A stretch of DNA of 64,000 nt from Paenibacillus sp. 1001270B_150601_E10 (GTDB taxonomy: Bacteria; Bacillota; Bacilli; Paenibacillales; Paenibacillaceae): NCBI RefSeq assembly GCF_015558675.1, contig NZ_JADMOL010000002.1:77635-141634 (forward strand), read 5' to 3'. The notes beneath the pieces are model-generated. The model saw only the letters and a list, made by a program, of their open reading frames with translations, did no database searches and was not told the DNA's origin. Position 1 is the first letter of the stretch. Each line of letters starts with the position of its first letter. The translations under genes were made by a program, and so were the position numbers. Of the stretch, positions 45,425-53,958 are shown piece by piece.

Positions 45425-46714
45425 CTATTCCTTTATTGACGACTGTCTTGGGAGCATATCTTTGCGTCGATAGATACTCAGCATCATTCCAATGATCGCT
45501 AAGGTGAGTATGGAGTAGGTTCCACCATACGAAATAATCGGAGAACTAATTCCGCTTTGTGGAACGAATCCGAAGACCATTAAGATATTGTATATATATT
45601 GAAACCCAATCAATGCGGCAAATGCAATCATGATGGTTTTTCCATAGCTATCTTTTACTTGTTTGCTCATACAGGCAAACTGAACGATCACATATGCAAT
45701 AAGTGTAAGGCACAGAGCACCGATTATCCATCCGAGAGAGTCAAATAAATAACTTAATGCATAATCAGAATAGATGTATGGATAACTTTGAGAGGCAGCT
45801 TGAAGACCTCGTCCCCACCATCCGCCTGACATGATGGCTTCTCGTGATCGCTCTACAATGAAATGATAGTCTTCATCATTACTGAAAAAGCCTAAAATAC
45901 GACTAATTACATAATGATTAGGAGATAAAAACAGGAAAATTAACCCAAATAAAACATGCAGTCCAGATACAATATAAAAATACCATTTGGATCTGAGGCA
46001 TCCCCATAGGATGGCGAACAGTGCAACGGCATACATCAAGTATAAGGCTCTCTCATTTGAAATAATAAATAATAAGAACGGAAGCATAGAAATGGTTAAT
46101 AGCTTCATTCTATATTTCCATACAGATGTCGATGTGCGCTGAATAATTCCGCTGATTCCAATCAAAAACAGGACTGTGTAGCAGGAAAATACATTTATTG
46201 AGAATGGCCCTATTGGAAGGTAGTTCCTCGCTCCATTTATAATTATTGTCCAAGGATAAACAATCATATGGATGATGAATGGCAGCACAAACCATACCCA
46301 CGAGTATTTTTTGAATATTCGATAGTCCATAAAAATGAAGGCAAACATAATGGCAATTCCTAGCGCGGAGTACACCAGCTTGGGAACAATTAAATTGATA
46401 TGATCCAAGCTGAGTGAAGAGAAGATCGATATCACAATGCCAATTACCACGAGTATCCCGACGGAAACAATCAATCCCCAATTCATTTTTGGACAATGAA
46501 CCTGGTTGAAGCCTCGTCCAACTTCCTCAGGGTCACCCATTTGCCTATGTACAAGGGCATCTACATTTTCATCAGGACATCCATCTTCCAAAGCATCCTG
46601 CACAAGCTCGTCCCAATGCGACAAGAGCTCATCTCGGATCTCATCATGCATATCTTTGGCTTTGATTTGCTTGCAGACCTGATCCAAGTATTGATCGCGA
46701 ATGCGATGTTCCAT
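45425..46714 (-). CDS. HAAS-SEDS fusion: FtsW/RodA/SpoVE-type membrane protein
   Basis: 429 aa. Residues 1-70 are a helical HAAS/DUF1700-like prefix (YLDQVCKQIKA..., ELLSHWDELVQDALEDG, MGDPEEVGRGFNQ). Then about ten membrane segments with the SEDS signature near the end (SGISSPIISYGGTYSILTLA). SEDS proteins polymerise peptidoglycan glycan strands. The prefix domain often couples membrane proteins to a PadR partner, whose gene precedes it by 3 bases. It may be induced by envelope stress; the enzymatic activity is not proven here. Confidence 0.8.
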   Translation of the reverse strand: MEHRIRDQYLDQVCKQIKAKDMHDEIRDELLSHWDELVQDALEDGCPDENVDALVHRQMGDPEEVGRGFNQVHCPKMNWGLIVSVGILVVIGIVISIFSSLSLDHINLIVPKLVYSALGIAIMFAFIFMDYRIFKKYSWVWFVLPFIIHMIVYPWTIIINGARNYLPIGPFSINVFSCYTVLFLIGISGIIQRTSTSVWKYRMKLLTISMLPFLLFIISNERALYLMYAVALFAILWGCLRSKWYFYIVSGLHVLFGLIFLFLSPNHYVISRILGFFSNDEDYHFIVERSREAIMSGGWWGRGLQAASQSYPYIYSDYALSYLFDSLGWIIGALCLTLIAYVIVQFACMSKQVKDSYGKTIMIAFAALIGFQYIYNILMVFGFVPQSGISSPIISYGGTYSILTLAIIGMMLSIYRRKDMLPRQSSIKE

Positions 46715-46717
46715 CCT

Positions 46718-47044
46718 TTACCCCTCCCCGAGCACTTGATCCACAGTAGTGCGAAATAATCGCCATTCTTGTTTCTTCTCCGCGAGCTGCTGCCGTCCAC
46801 GATCGAGAAGCATATAGTACTTGCGCTTGCGCCCGTCCTTCATTTCCCAATAAGCCTCAATCGAGCCATCCGACTCTAGGGCATGCAATATGGGATACAG
46901 GGTTCCTTCTTTGAACATAAAAAGGCCGTTGGACAGCCGCTCCATCTCCTTCGTCATCTCATAACCGTACATGGGCTGCTTCTCTAGTAGATTAAGGATG
47001 AGAATCGTGGTGCTGCCCTTCATTAACTCCTTGTTGATGGACAT
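46718..47044 (-). CDS. PadR-family transcriptional regulator
   Basis: 108 aa from ATG 47044 after AAAGGAGG. PadR winged helix: LILNLLEKQPMYGYEMTKEM, FKEGTLYPILHALESDG and KYYMLLDRGRQQL. Immediately upstream of the HAAS-SEDS gene, same strand, so an operon in which PadR probably represses both genes. Confidence 0.9.
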   Translation of the reverse strand: MSINKELMKGSTTILILNLLEKQPMYGYEMTKEMERLSNGLFMFKEGTLYPILHALESDGSIEAYWEMKDGRKRKYYMLLDRGRQQLAEKKQEWRLFRTTVDQVLGEG

Positions 47045-47367
47045 AATATGCCTCCTTTTATTGCACATGGTTAATATGGTTAAAACCTCATATGCTTCTA
47101 TTGTTAATACATCTAGTTCCGATACATTGGATATCTATGTATATATGTATCATACTTTTATTTCCAAATCAAGGGATTGTCTGCAAGCATTCATAAAAGA
47201 ACTGACAAAAGGATGAAATCAGCAGCTTTGCGCAATTGCTCACCACATAAAAAATTTCTTGTTGTAGAATAGGAGTATCGAGCAGGATTAAAAGGGATAT
47301 GAAGTGGCTTAGGATAGAGGTAAGATAGAATTTTTCAGGAATCTATTTATAGAAACGGGTTGGGGTT
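47045..47367. other. Divergent intergenic region of PadR and SorC genes
   Basis: About 320 bases without a supported gene; it must contain both promoters. I see no clear palindrome or riboswitch. Confidence 0.35.
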
Positions 47368-48303
47368 ATGGATCTTGAGAAGCAAAGATTAAGCATCGAA
47401 GCAGCAAGATTGTATTATATGTCGGATTATAGCCAAATGGACATTGCGACCAAGCTGGGAGTGTCTCGCCCAACCGTATCAAGACTGCTTCAGTATGCGA
47501 AGGATCAGGGCTATGTCAGAATCAGCATTATTGATCCTCTTGAGGATTTGGATGCTTTAGGGGACCAGGTGAAGCAGAAGTACAATCTGGATACGGTTAT
47601 CATAGGGTATTCCCCGATAAACGAGTATTTGGAGATACAGAAGCATATTAGTCAAAAGGCTGCTGATTACCTGCATGAAACGGTACAGGATTCGGATATT
47701 ATCGGCGTGACCTGGGGAAGAACGATGCATGCGGTTGCCCTGCGGCTTCAAGAGAAGCAGGTGCGAGGCGTTGAGGTTGTTCAGCTCAAAGGCGGCATCA
47801 GCCATTCGCATGTGAACACGTATGCAGCGGAGACGGTTAATTTATTCGCATCCGCCTATCAGACGATTGCGAGATACTTGCCGCTGCCGGTCATCTTTGA
47901 CAACATTGAAGTGAAGCAGATGGTAGAGGAGGATCGGCATATTCATCGAATCATTCAACTCGGCAAGCAGGCGAATATTGCAGTCTTTACGATTGGAACA
48001 TTGAATGACGATGCGCTGCTCTTTCAGCTTGGTTATTTTAGCCAAGAAGAGAAGAAGCTTCTGCAAAGCACGGGTGTCGGCGATATCTGCTCACGCTTTT
48101 TTGATAAAGACGGTCATCTGTGCAGTGAAGAGATTAACAATCGTACGGTCGGAATCGATCTGTCCGATTTGCGAGAGAAGGAGAAGTCCATTCTCGTTGC
48201 AGGCGGCCAGCAAAAAGCCGAGGCCATTCGAGCTGCTCTTATCGGCGAGTACGCGAACATTTTGGTGACGGACCAATTTACAGCACAGGCATTGCTGCGA
48301 TAA
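47368..48303 (+). CDS. deoR: SorC/DeoR-type sugar-binding regulator (deoxyribonucleoside)
   Basis: 311 aa. N-terminal HTH (DYSQMDIATKLGVSRPTVSRLL) and C-terminal SorC sugar-phosphate-binding domain with GVTWGRTMHAVA, VVQLKGGISHS and VGDICSRFFD. This is the type of Bacillus DeoR, which responds to deoxyribose-5-P. It lies directly upstream of deoC, and a matching operator is present in front of deoC. Confidence 0.85.
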   Translation: MDLEKQRLSIEAARLYYMSDYSQMDIATKLGVSRPTVSRLLQYAKDQGYVRISIIDPLEDLDALGDQVKQKYNLDTVIIGYSPINEYLEIQKHISQKAADYLHETVQDSDIIGVTWGRTMHAVALRLQEKQVRGVEVVQLKGGISHSHVNTYAAETVNLFASAYQTIARYLPLPVIFDNIEVKQMVEEDRHIHRIIQLGKQANIAVFTIGTLNDDALLFQLGYFSQEEKKLLQSTGVGDICSRFFDKDGHLCSEEINNRTVGIDLSDLREKEKSILVAGGQQKAEAIRAALIGEYANILVTDQFTAQALLR

Positions 48304-48321
48304 CACAATAGCGTTGATAAA

Positions 48322-48376
48322 GTCCCTTGGAGATGGATTGGAGTGCAAAGCTCTATTCTCCAAGGGGCTTTTTTTG
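48322..48376 (+). terminator. Terminator after deoR
   Basis: CCCTTGGAGA / TCTCCAAGGG stem with loop, followed by a long T-run. Confidence 0.85.
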
Positions 48377-48424
48377 TGTACGGAGAAGTTAGTGCGACGC
48401 GTCCAGTTGTTCATGATTATGACA

Positions 48425-48460
48425 TGAACAAAATTTCAAAGCAATATTTACTTTTGTTCA
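48425..48460. promoter_or_regulatory. DeoR operator in front of deoC
   Basis: TGAACAAAATTTCA (48425-48438) closely resembles the Bacillus subtilis DeoR operator core. A repeated half, TTTGTTCA, lies at 48453-48460. That two-part arrangement is known for the B. subtilis dra promoter. Confidence 0.65.
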
Positions 48461-48476
48461 ACCGTCGTGTTATGAT
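48447..48476 (+). promoter_or_regulatory. deoC promoter
   Basis: TTTACT at 48447 and TATGAT at 48471 with an 18-base spacer. The operator half-site TTTGTTCA lies within the spacer, fitting repression. Confidence 0.5.
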
Positions 48477-48542
48477 ACCGATGAAATCAGTTACAAGCCA
48501 TTTCGACTTTCTTGACAAATAGAATGCAAGGGGTGTACAGCT

Positions 48543-49208
48543 ATGAACATAGCAGGCATGATTGACCACACACTGCTTCGTGCAGACGCAGTGCAAGACG
48601 AGATTAAGCAGCTGACAGATGAAGCGAAGCAGTATGGCTTTGCATCGGTATGCGTAAATCCGACATGGGTAGCTTACAGTGCGAAGCAGCTCGCAGGTAC
48701 TCCAGTGAAGGTATGCACCGTTATCGGCTTCCCGCTCGGGGCAGCGACTTCTGCAGTGAAAGCATTTGAGACGCAGGATGCGATTCAGAATGGAGCTGCT
48801 GAGATTGATATGGTAATCAATATCGGTGAGCTGAAGGCTGGCAACGATGCATATGTACAGCAGGACATCGAGGCAGTTGTGAAGGCAGCGGCAGGAAAAG
48901 CTATTGTGAAAGTGATCATCGAGACTTGCCTCCTGACAGACGAGGAGAAGGTTCGGGCTTGCGAGCTGTCCTTGAAGGCAGGAGCTGACTTTGTAAAGAC
49001 TTCTACCGGCTTCTCTAAGGGTGGAGCGACAAAAGAAGATGTGGCATTAATGCGCAGTACGGTTAAAGACCAAGCAGGCGTGAAGGCATCCGGCGGTGTT
49101 CGCAGCTTGGAGGATGTGAAGGTGATGATCGAAGCGGGCGCAACAAGAATTGGCGCTAGCTCCGGCGTAAGCATTGTGAATGGAGAGACGTCTTCGTCGT
49201 CTTATTAA
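48543..49208 (+). CDS. deoC: Deoxyribose-phosphate aldolase
   Basis: 221 aa. [51 protein letters not shown] with the Schiff-base Lys, and [12 protein letters not shown]. It cleaves deoxyribose-5-P to acetaldehyde and glyceraldehyde-3-P. It has its own promoter and DeoR operator. Its expected partners nupC, deoB, deoD and pdp resume 5 kb downstream after an accessory island. Confidence 0.95.
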   Translation: MNIAGMIDHTLLRADAVQDEIKQLTDEAKQYGFASVCVNPTWVAYSAKQLAGTPVKVCTVIGFPLGAATSAVKAFETQDAIQNGAAEIDMVINIGELKAGNDAYVQQDIEAVVKAAAGKAIVKVIIETCLLTDEEKVRACELSLKAGADFVKTSTGFSKGGATKEDVALMRSTVKDQAGVKASGGVRSLEDVKVMIEAGATRIGASSGVSIVNGETSSSSY

Positions 49209-49376
49209 TAGATGGAGCGGTTGGTTTGGCTGGCACGCTGGAGGATATGGTAGCAGCATCTGTAATATCGTGATGAAAGCAAATCCACCCGCTCTTTTTT
49301 CTCAATATCTGATAGCAGGAAAATCATGCAAGGAGTAAGCCAAGACAGGGGACTGTCTATGTTATTTTAACCAATT

Positions 49377-49390
49377 TGAAAGCGTTAACA
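49377..49390. promoter_or_regulatory. Perfect cre-like site downstream of deoC
   Basis: TGAAAGCGTTAACA matches all positions of TGWAARCGYTWNCW. It overlaps the end of a minus-strand ORF, in a region where no plus-strand promoter is evident. It may be a displaced catabolite-control site of the deo operon or a chance match. Confidence 0.35.
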
Positions 49391-49519
49391 CCCTACTAAA
49401 CAAAAATATTTAATGCTCCCTTGTCGTTTTGCTTCTTTTGCATTCAAAGCAAGTACTGCTCCAAGAAACTTGTTATCCTTGTAAATGTGATACGTCCTTT
49501 TAGAAATAGGATGGAACAT
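49385..49519 (-). CDS. Small protein ORF, 44 aa
   Basis: AAGGAGG lies 8 bases before ATG 49519. Basic, with YHIYKDNKFLGAVLALNAKEA. I do not recognise it; the strong ribosome binding site supports a real gene. It is at the left edge of the island that splits the deo operon. Confidence 0.45.
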   Translation of the reverse strand: MFHPISKRTYHIYKDNKFLGAVLALNAKEAKRQGSIKYFCLVGC

Positions 49520-49698
49520 CCGTCTGCCTCCTTGAGAATTAAATTTTTTCCGGTGCCCCTTCCATGGCCATGGGTCCCCTAAAGGGGAGTTTTTTTCCTT
49601 TTGACACGGACTTGGAACCAAACGGTGAGCAATCAGTCAAGGTCTGCGCAGCTCTTTTCTCTCGTCCTCTATTTATCCATACAGAGAGAAAAAAATAG

Positions 49699-49907
49699 TG
49701 CCCTTGACAGAGGGCGTCTCGATCTTGATAAGAAGCAAGTGCGAGGAGCGCAGCGAGAGGCTCCGCTTGGTTCTTATTTAGATCGATCCGGTTGGTACCA
49801 TGGGAGGGGCAAAAGGAAGAAACCTTTGATCCGAGGCCTTGAATCGATCGCGGAGCCGGCAAGGCTCCTTACCCTGTCTCAAAATAAAGGGCCTGGCCAG
49901 CCAGGGC
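49699..49907. repeat. Cluster of four hairpins
   Basis: In order: GCCCT/AGGGC (49699-49714); a long stem with arms 49720-49738 and 49765-49783 (about 16 of 19 paired) around a GC-rich inner stem (GGAGC/GGCTCC); GGAGCC/GGCTCC (49852-49868); and GCCTGG/CCAGGGC (49891-49907). No coding frame explains them. Possibly a structured RNA or ends of a mobile element. Confidence 0.5.
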
Positions 49908-50446
49908 TTCCGTATAAGATGACGTCAGCAAGTTATTGGGATTGTCTACTTTTTGGTTCACTCTATTACTTCTTGAGTAGCCTTGACATGGTGTGCCGCC
50001 TATCATAACCGGTGAAGTAATTCGTTTGGGATCTACCTTGCGAATATCTTGAGTAAGCACATGATTTCCGAGATTGACTCGATACGAATTAGCGGCATCT
50101 TCATCCAGTTCGACAGCGAGTTCAATTTCGAACCCTTCCTGAAGGAAGCCAAAATCTAAAAGGCCGCACCTGAGAAACAGCTATCTACAGCTAAAGCTAG
50201 ACCAGCATGCTTAATCGCATCCTGAATATAGCGCACGGATGAGGTTTGTTGCTCCTGGATCTCCTCTTCATAAAAGGAAAAGGAAAACTGTTCAACGCCA
50301 CCGACAACCTTTTCCAGTTCAATTCTGGAAATAACAGCCGTGGCCTTCTGCTTCACCTTTAAAATCCGTGTAATATCGCACACTTTACGAGAAAGTTTGG
50401 TATTCTTTTGAGAATATTCTTGACTTGCATCCTTAGATTCGTTCCT
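49869..50446 (-). pseudogene. Frameshifted, truncated DNA cytosine-5 methyltransferase
   Basis: The minus-strand frame from 50446 reads a helical N-terminal part up to LAVDSCFSGA, which is motif I of C5 methyltransferases. There the frame breaks within GGTGCGG...TTTTAG. The other frame continues LDFGFLQEGFEIELAVELDEDA, then GGTPCQGYSRSN, motif IV with the catalytic Pro-Cys. It ends soon after DNPNN with unrelated residues, so the target-recognition and C-terminal half are gone. No restriction partner is left. Confidence 0.75.
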
Positions 50447-50449
50447 TCA

Positions 50450-50899
50450 TGCGGCCGATCAACTTGCCGCTGGCACAAGCACAACAAAAATCTAGCCCCA
50501 CCAAGGTTCCGCCAGGTGCGTTCATACGCAGCGCCGGAACGGTGGGTCTCTTACGTCAAGGGGAAAACTGCAAAGCAGGCAAACCCTTGATGAAAGGAAT
50601 GCTGTGGTACGCTTTGCCTGTTGCGGCATGGGGCTAAAAAAGGCCGCAGGCTTCAGCGCAGCTGAAGGCGACCACTTCTAGAATGAAATCGTTCCTCATA
50701 ATTTGTATAAATTTTTTATAATACTAATAACGAAGTAAAGTCATTATTAAATCATTTCGAGAGGTTCGTAGTGAACCGTTAAAATGGATGAATATTAGGG
50801 GCAATATATATCAATATATACTTCCGAAACAAGCCTTTCCTGTGTTTATCACTGACCCATCTATGCTAATTTTAATTCTGCGAAAACCCTTTTTCCACA
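50450..50899. other. Unassigned stretch of the island
   Basis: The plus-strand frame (to 50637) has a ribosome-binding-poor start and no recognisable domain. One hairpin (CTTCAGC GCA GCTGAAG near 50652-50668). Rest A/T-rich. I see no further gene. Confidence 0.3.
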
Positions 50900-50958
50900 A
50901 AAAAAGACGCTAAGTATCCAAATAAACCCCATAATTGGAGTTTGGATTCTCGCGTCTC
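50900..50958 (-). terminator. Terminator of the serine hydrolase gene
   Basis: GACGC...TATCCAAA / TTTGGATTCTCGCGTC stem; A-run on the left becomes a T-run on the minus strand, about 100 bases after the gene. Confidence 0.65.
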
Positions 50959-51054
50959 TTCCATTTCCTTCTGACAGAACAAGCCAATCATTCAACCTTT
51001 TCTAAAATCAAATAACATGACAACAAAATAGCGAGACGATGGGAAATCAAGTCA

Positions 51055-52143
51055 TTAAAGTCGCTCTTCCCATATCCAAATTGGCTGCTGAAGAACGATA
51101 GATGTAAGATGACGGTTGATTCTTTTTGCATTCACTGTCATCTCGTTGCTAAGCACGATCACGGTTAAATCCTCGTCAATTAGCCGTGCAACATAATGGC
51201 GGAAGCCACTTGGATATCCTCCTGGATGCCCAACTGCTTTTTTTCCCATAACATCTTGAGTGTACCAACCATATCCATATCGATGCGGAAACTTTTTAGC
51301 ATGGGTCATACTCATCAACTCAGATGTTTCTTTGCTTATCAGCACATGATTACGCAAGGCTCTGTCAAACCGTTCTAAGTCTTCCGCTGTAGAAATAATA
51401 TCTCCAGCTGCGTACGCTGCAGAATGATGCATGAAGGGTCCGACTTTTCCTTCAATATGTCCTTCCGCTTGCGGCATGCCTGCTGGAACTGTGAACATAG
51501 AATTAAACATGCTGCTCGGTTCAAAAATATGCTCTTCAATATAATTGGCATATGACTGTCCGCTGACTTTTTCAATAATAAGTCCTAGCATCACATAACC
51601 CGTATTACTATAGCGAAAGCTTTTACCTGGGGTAAATTCTAATTCAGAATAGCTAACGGTTTTTACAATATCAAGTGGATTCCATTCTTGGCTGTAGTCG
51701 AATTTGAAATTCGGCTTTAGATAATCCGGAATCCCCGAGCTATGGCTTAGTAGATGACTTATTGTAATAGACTCTCCCTTTGGAAAGTCTGGAAAGTACT
51801 GCGAAACTGCATCATCTAGGTGTAGGCGTTCCTGTTCTACTAGTTGCATGACTGCTACTGCAGTGAATGTTTTCGATAACGAAGCGATCGGATAGAGCGT
51901 GCTTGGGCTGTTAGGTACATCAGCGGCAGCCAATCCGTAACCTTTTGAAAATAACACTTCACCTTCCTTTGCAATCAGGACGGTTCCTTGAAATTTTTCA
52001 TTGGTCAAATATTGATCGACTTTTTCGGAAATGCTTCCTGATAAATCACTATGGCTGTTACGTCCCAATAACAGCAAAGCTACTATAACCACGATTACTA
52101 TAACAATTATAGTAATATAGAATATTTTAAAGGACTTTTTCAT
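51055..52143 (-). CDS. Serine hydrolase, class C beta-lactamase-like
   Basis: 362 aa. One N-terminal membrane anchor (about 8-27), then the beta-lactamase/DD-peptidase fold: Ser88-Leu-Ser-Lys91 (SxxK), Tyr178-Ser-Asn180 (YxN) and HPGG near residue 311. All three catalytic elements are present, so likely an active membrane-anchored esterase or peptidase. GAGAGG precedes the ATG. It lies within the island splitting the deo operon and may be cargo. Confidence 0.85.
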   Translation of the reverse strand: MKKSFKIFYITIIVIVIVVIVALLLLGRNSHSDLSGSISEKVDQYLTNEKFQGTVLIAKEGEVLFSKGYGLAAADVPNSPSTLYPIASLSKTFTAVAVMQLVEQERLHLDDAVSQYFPDFPKGESITISHLLSHSSGIPDYLKPNFKFDYSQEWNPLDIVKTVSYSELEFTPGKSFRYSNTGYVMLGLIIEKVSGQSYANYIEEHIFEPSSMFNSMFTVPAGMPQAEGHIEGKVGPFMHHSAAYAAGDIISTAEDLERFDRALRNHVLISKETSELMSMTHAKKFPHRYGYGWYTQDVMGKKAVGHPGGYPSGFRHYVARLIDEDLTVIVLSNEMTVNAKRINRHLTSIVLQQPIWIWEERL

Positions 52144-52160
52144 ATTTATACCTCTCAGTC

Positions 52161-52346
52161 TATTGGGATTTTGGTGATGATCCTTCTAAAAGCAAACTTA
52201 AAACTTATTATGTAGGAAATGGTACTCGTGCTGATGTAGAAATTAATTACGATGATGATAATCGAACAGCTATTGATTGTTCACCTGATCAAATGGTTTG
52301 CTGTGATTTCTCCAAAACAACCCCTTTGTTAACGTCCTATTCATGA
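52161..52346 (+). pseudogene. Orphan C-terminal gene fragment
   Basis: Opposite to and abutting the start of the serine hydrolase gene is an open plus-strand frame without any start codon. It has clear protein character: YWDFGDDPSKSKLKTYYVG, then an acidic strand, then CSPDQMVCCDFS and a stop. It looks like the tail of a gene whose front has been replaced. I do not recognise the family. Confidence 0.4.
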
Positions 52347-52450
52347 ATAAGACGTTATTAATATGTAAATCCCTTATAATCATGTAGATTCGAAATGGAA
52401 GAACAACTTCTCTGCTTCAAGAAACTCACACATTACCATCAACATCATAT

Positions 52451-52645
52451 ATCCAACTCGTCTAGAAGGATGCCACATCGGTGATGCTTACTTTTTGCCG
52501 AGCTCTCCAAGCAAGGCCTTCCACCGTTCCAAGGTCTCATTTACTTTAGGCTCGACGGATACTTCAACTACCGCTTCTACCTTCTCCAATTCCCCGTTCG
52601 CCGCTTTTTCAGCTCACTCCGTATAGCACGGGCTTTTTTTGTTCA
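52451..52645 (-). pseudogene. Decayed second copy of the 81-aa coat-cluster gene
   Basis: The minus strand encodes EKVEAVVEVSVEPKVNETLE and then RWKALLGELGKK to a stop at 52488, matching the end of the intact gene (EESVEPKANETLDRWK, SLLDQLGKK). A one-base change in an A-run breaks the upstream frame, and only about 45 codons remain. The similarity continues into 37 bases of 3' non-coding sequence (ACCGATGTGGCATCCTTCTA in both). Confidence 0.75.
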
Positions 52646-52654
52646 GCCTTACTT

Positions 52655-52978
52655 CTAAAACAGGATTGGTTCTAATTCCTGATTATCTTCTTGTTCCAAG
52701 ATTGCAAGGACTTCATCTCGGCTGTGGCCGGCTATATATAGCTCATGAAGTCGTATGTTTCTTTCACCACCTTTAACAACCTCGCGTAATCGAGGAAGAA
52801 CCTCATGTACCAGCGTATTCGCATAATCCCTATCTTTTTTTCCACTTCTAGTAGTGTTCTTGTATGCTTTAATGACAAACTGCTCAAGCTCCTCAATTTC
52901 CTGCACTACCTCAGCCATGTATGTTTCAGTGTCTGTTTTTATACGTATATGGTACTCTCTTTGATCATCCTCAAGCAT
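52655..52978 (-). CDS. Hypothetical protein, 107 aa, possibly phage-derived
   Basis: AAAAAGGAGG precedes ATG 52978. Hydrophilic, helical, with no membrane segment. It lies beside a DUF5983-like remnant and a nuclease-like gene, the sort of mix found in prophage early regions. No family recognised. Confidence 0.55.
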   Translation of the reverse strand: MLEDDQREYHIRIKTDTETYMAEVVQEIEELEQFVIKAYKNTTRSGKKDRDYANTLVHEVLPRLREVVKGGERNIRLHELYIAGHSRDEVLAILEQEDNQELEPILF

Positions 52979-53053
52979 AGCTATACCTCCTTTTTAGCTA
53001 TGCGGTATTTATGTCCGTACAAGATCAATTGACTTGCACGGACATTAACTCCC

Positions 53054-53343
53054 TTACCAATCCCAAGTAGGTAATTCCTCACATTGAGAAGCGTCTCGAT
53101 CCAAGGGAATCCAAGAACAGCCTTCCTTTTCTGCAAGAACCAATGAATTCAGTAGTTCAGCTGGAATCGGATGCCGATTTCCTACATTCTCGGTATCTAC
53201 TCCAATTAGATAACCGTAATCCATAGAATTAACAGGTAAGCGAATTCATTTGACACATTAGCAATCTGGTTTAGAAACTGGCCTGTCTCTTGTTGAATAT
53301 GTGCGGTAGAAAGTTCAACTATTTTAAGAATAATGTCTTTCAT
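53054..53343 (-). pseudogene. Frameshifted DUF5983-like gene
   Basis: ATG 53343 opens IVELSTAHIQQETGQFLNQI, then runs off frame near FAYL. The other frame continues MDYGYLIGVDTENVG, PIPAELLNSLVLAEKEGCSW and LDRDASQCEELPTWDW to a stop at 53054. STAHI at the front and LDRDxxxxxxLPTxDW at the end are the DUF5983 pattern common in phage and plasmid regions. One indel breaks it. Confidence 0.65.
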
Positions 53344-53372
53344 CACAATTACCCCTTTGTGGATTTTCGCGT

Positions 53373-53816
53373 TCAAGCTTTAGAAGCTTCGCCTTTGCTT
53401 TGTCTGCTTCTCGGCTCAACGAACGAATAAGAGAATCTTTTTAGCACCTGTTCATCTATACCAAGCTCTTGACGCTTTGCTTTCTTTACGTTCTTAATAT
53501 AAGGCCAATACTCGAAATTGATATAAACTCCAATGTGTTCCGGTATCTCTTCTTTTACTTGATCAAATAGTTCTTGTGTCATCACGAAATAATTATAATG
53601 ACCACAAAAGGTGTGATGTGCTTTGGATCTAAAATCACTCTTCGATACTTTAATTTCATAGCAGCGCCACGTACCTTTTGTGTCATAGGTGATATAGTCA
53701 ACACGTTCTTTTCCATCCCATCCAATTGTCACTTCAAAACAACCAAACACGCCGGCTTTGTTTGTAACGGATTCAAGTGCTCGCTCAAGTGATAACGTTA
53801 CTGCTGTTTTTGCCAT
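53373..53816 (-). CDS. MmcB-like / PD-(D/E)XK nuclease-like phage protein
   Basis: 147 aa from ATG 53816 after AAGGGGG. ERVDYITYDTKG then WRCYEIKVSKSDFRSKAHH gives the E-x-K core of a PD-(D/E)XK fold, as in MmcB-like proteins; YNYFVMTQELFDQVKEEI follows. Probably a DNA-related enzyme of phage origin. It is the most intact gene of the debris block. Confidence 0.65.
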   Translation of the reverse strand: MAKTAVTLSLERALESVTNKAGVFGCFEVTIGWDGKERVDYITYDTKGTWRCYEIKVSKSDFRSKAHHTFCGHYNYFVMTQELFDQVKEEIPEHIGVYINFEYWPYIKNVKKAKRQELGIDEQVLKRFSYSFVEPRSRQSKGEASKA

Positions 53817-53826
53817 GTCATCCCCC

Positions 53827-53958
53827 TTAGAGGGCATACTCACCATCTGTCAACTCTGTTAAATTTAGCGCTCTAATCACCAAGTTTTGCACCATTTCCA
53901 GTTGCGTATTGTCCAATTGATCGACTACTAGATCATTCATGTCCGTGAGCATTTCCAT
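53827..53958 (-). CDS. Small ORF, 43 aa, 5'-truncated
   Basis: The frame ends 11 bases before the nuclease-like gene start. Acidic helical residues (MEMLTDMNDLVVDQLDNTQ). It extends in frame another 20 codons upstream to a stop with no start codon, so the front is probably lost. Confidence 0.3.
   Translation of the reverse strand: MEMLTDMNDLVVDQLDNTQLEMVQNLVIRALNLTELTDGEYAL

Noticed and set aside
49601-50008. 135-codon plus-strand ORF
   Set aside because: It runs over the hairpin cluster and the dead methyltransferase's opposite strand, lacks a good ribosome binding site and has no protein character.
50449-50637. Plus-strand ORF with RSAGTVG phrase, briefly considered as a ribosomal-protein-like fragment
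   Set aside because: The match is a few residues only, with no other L2 features and no ribosome binding site.
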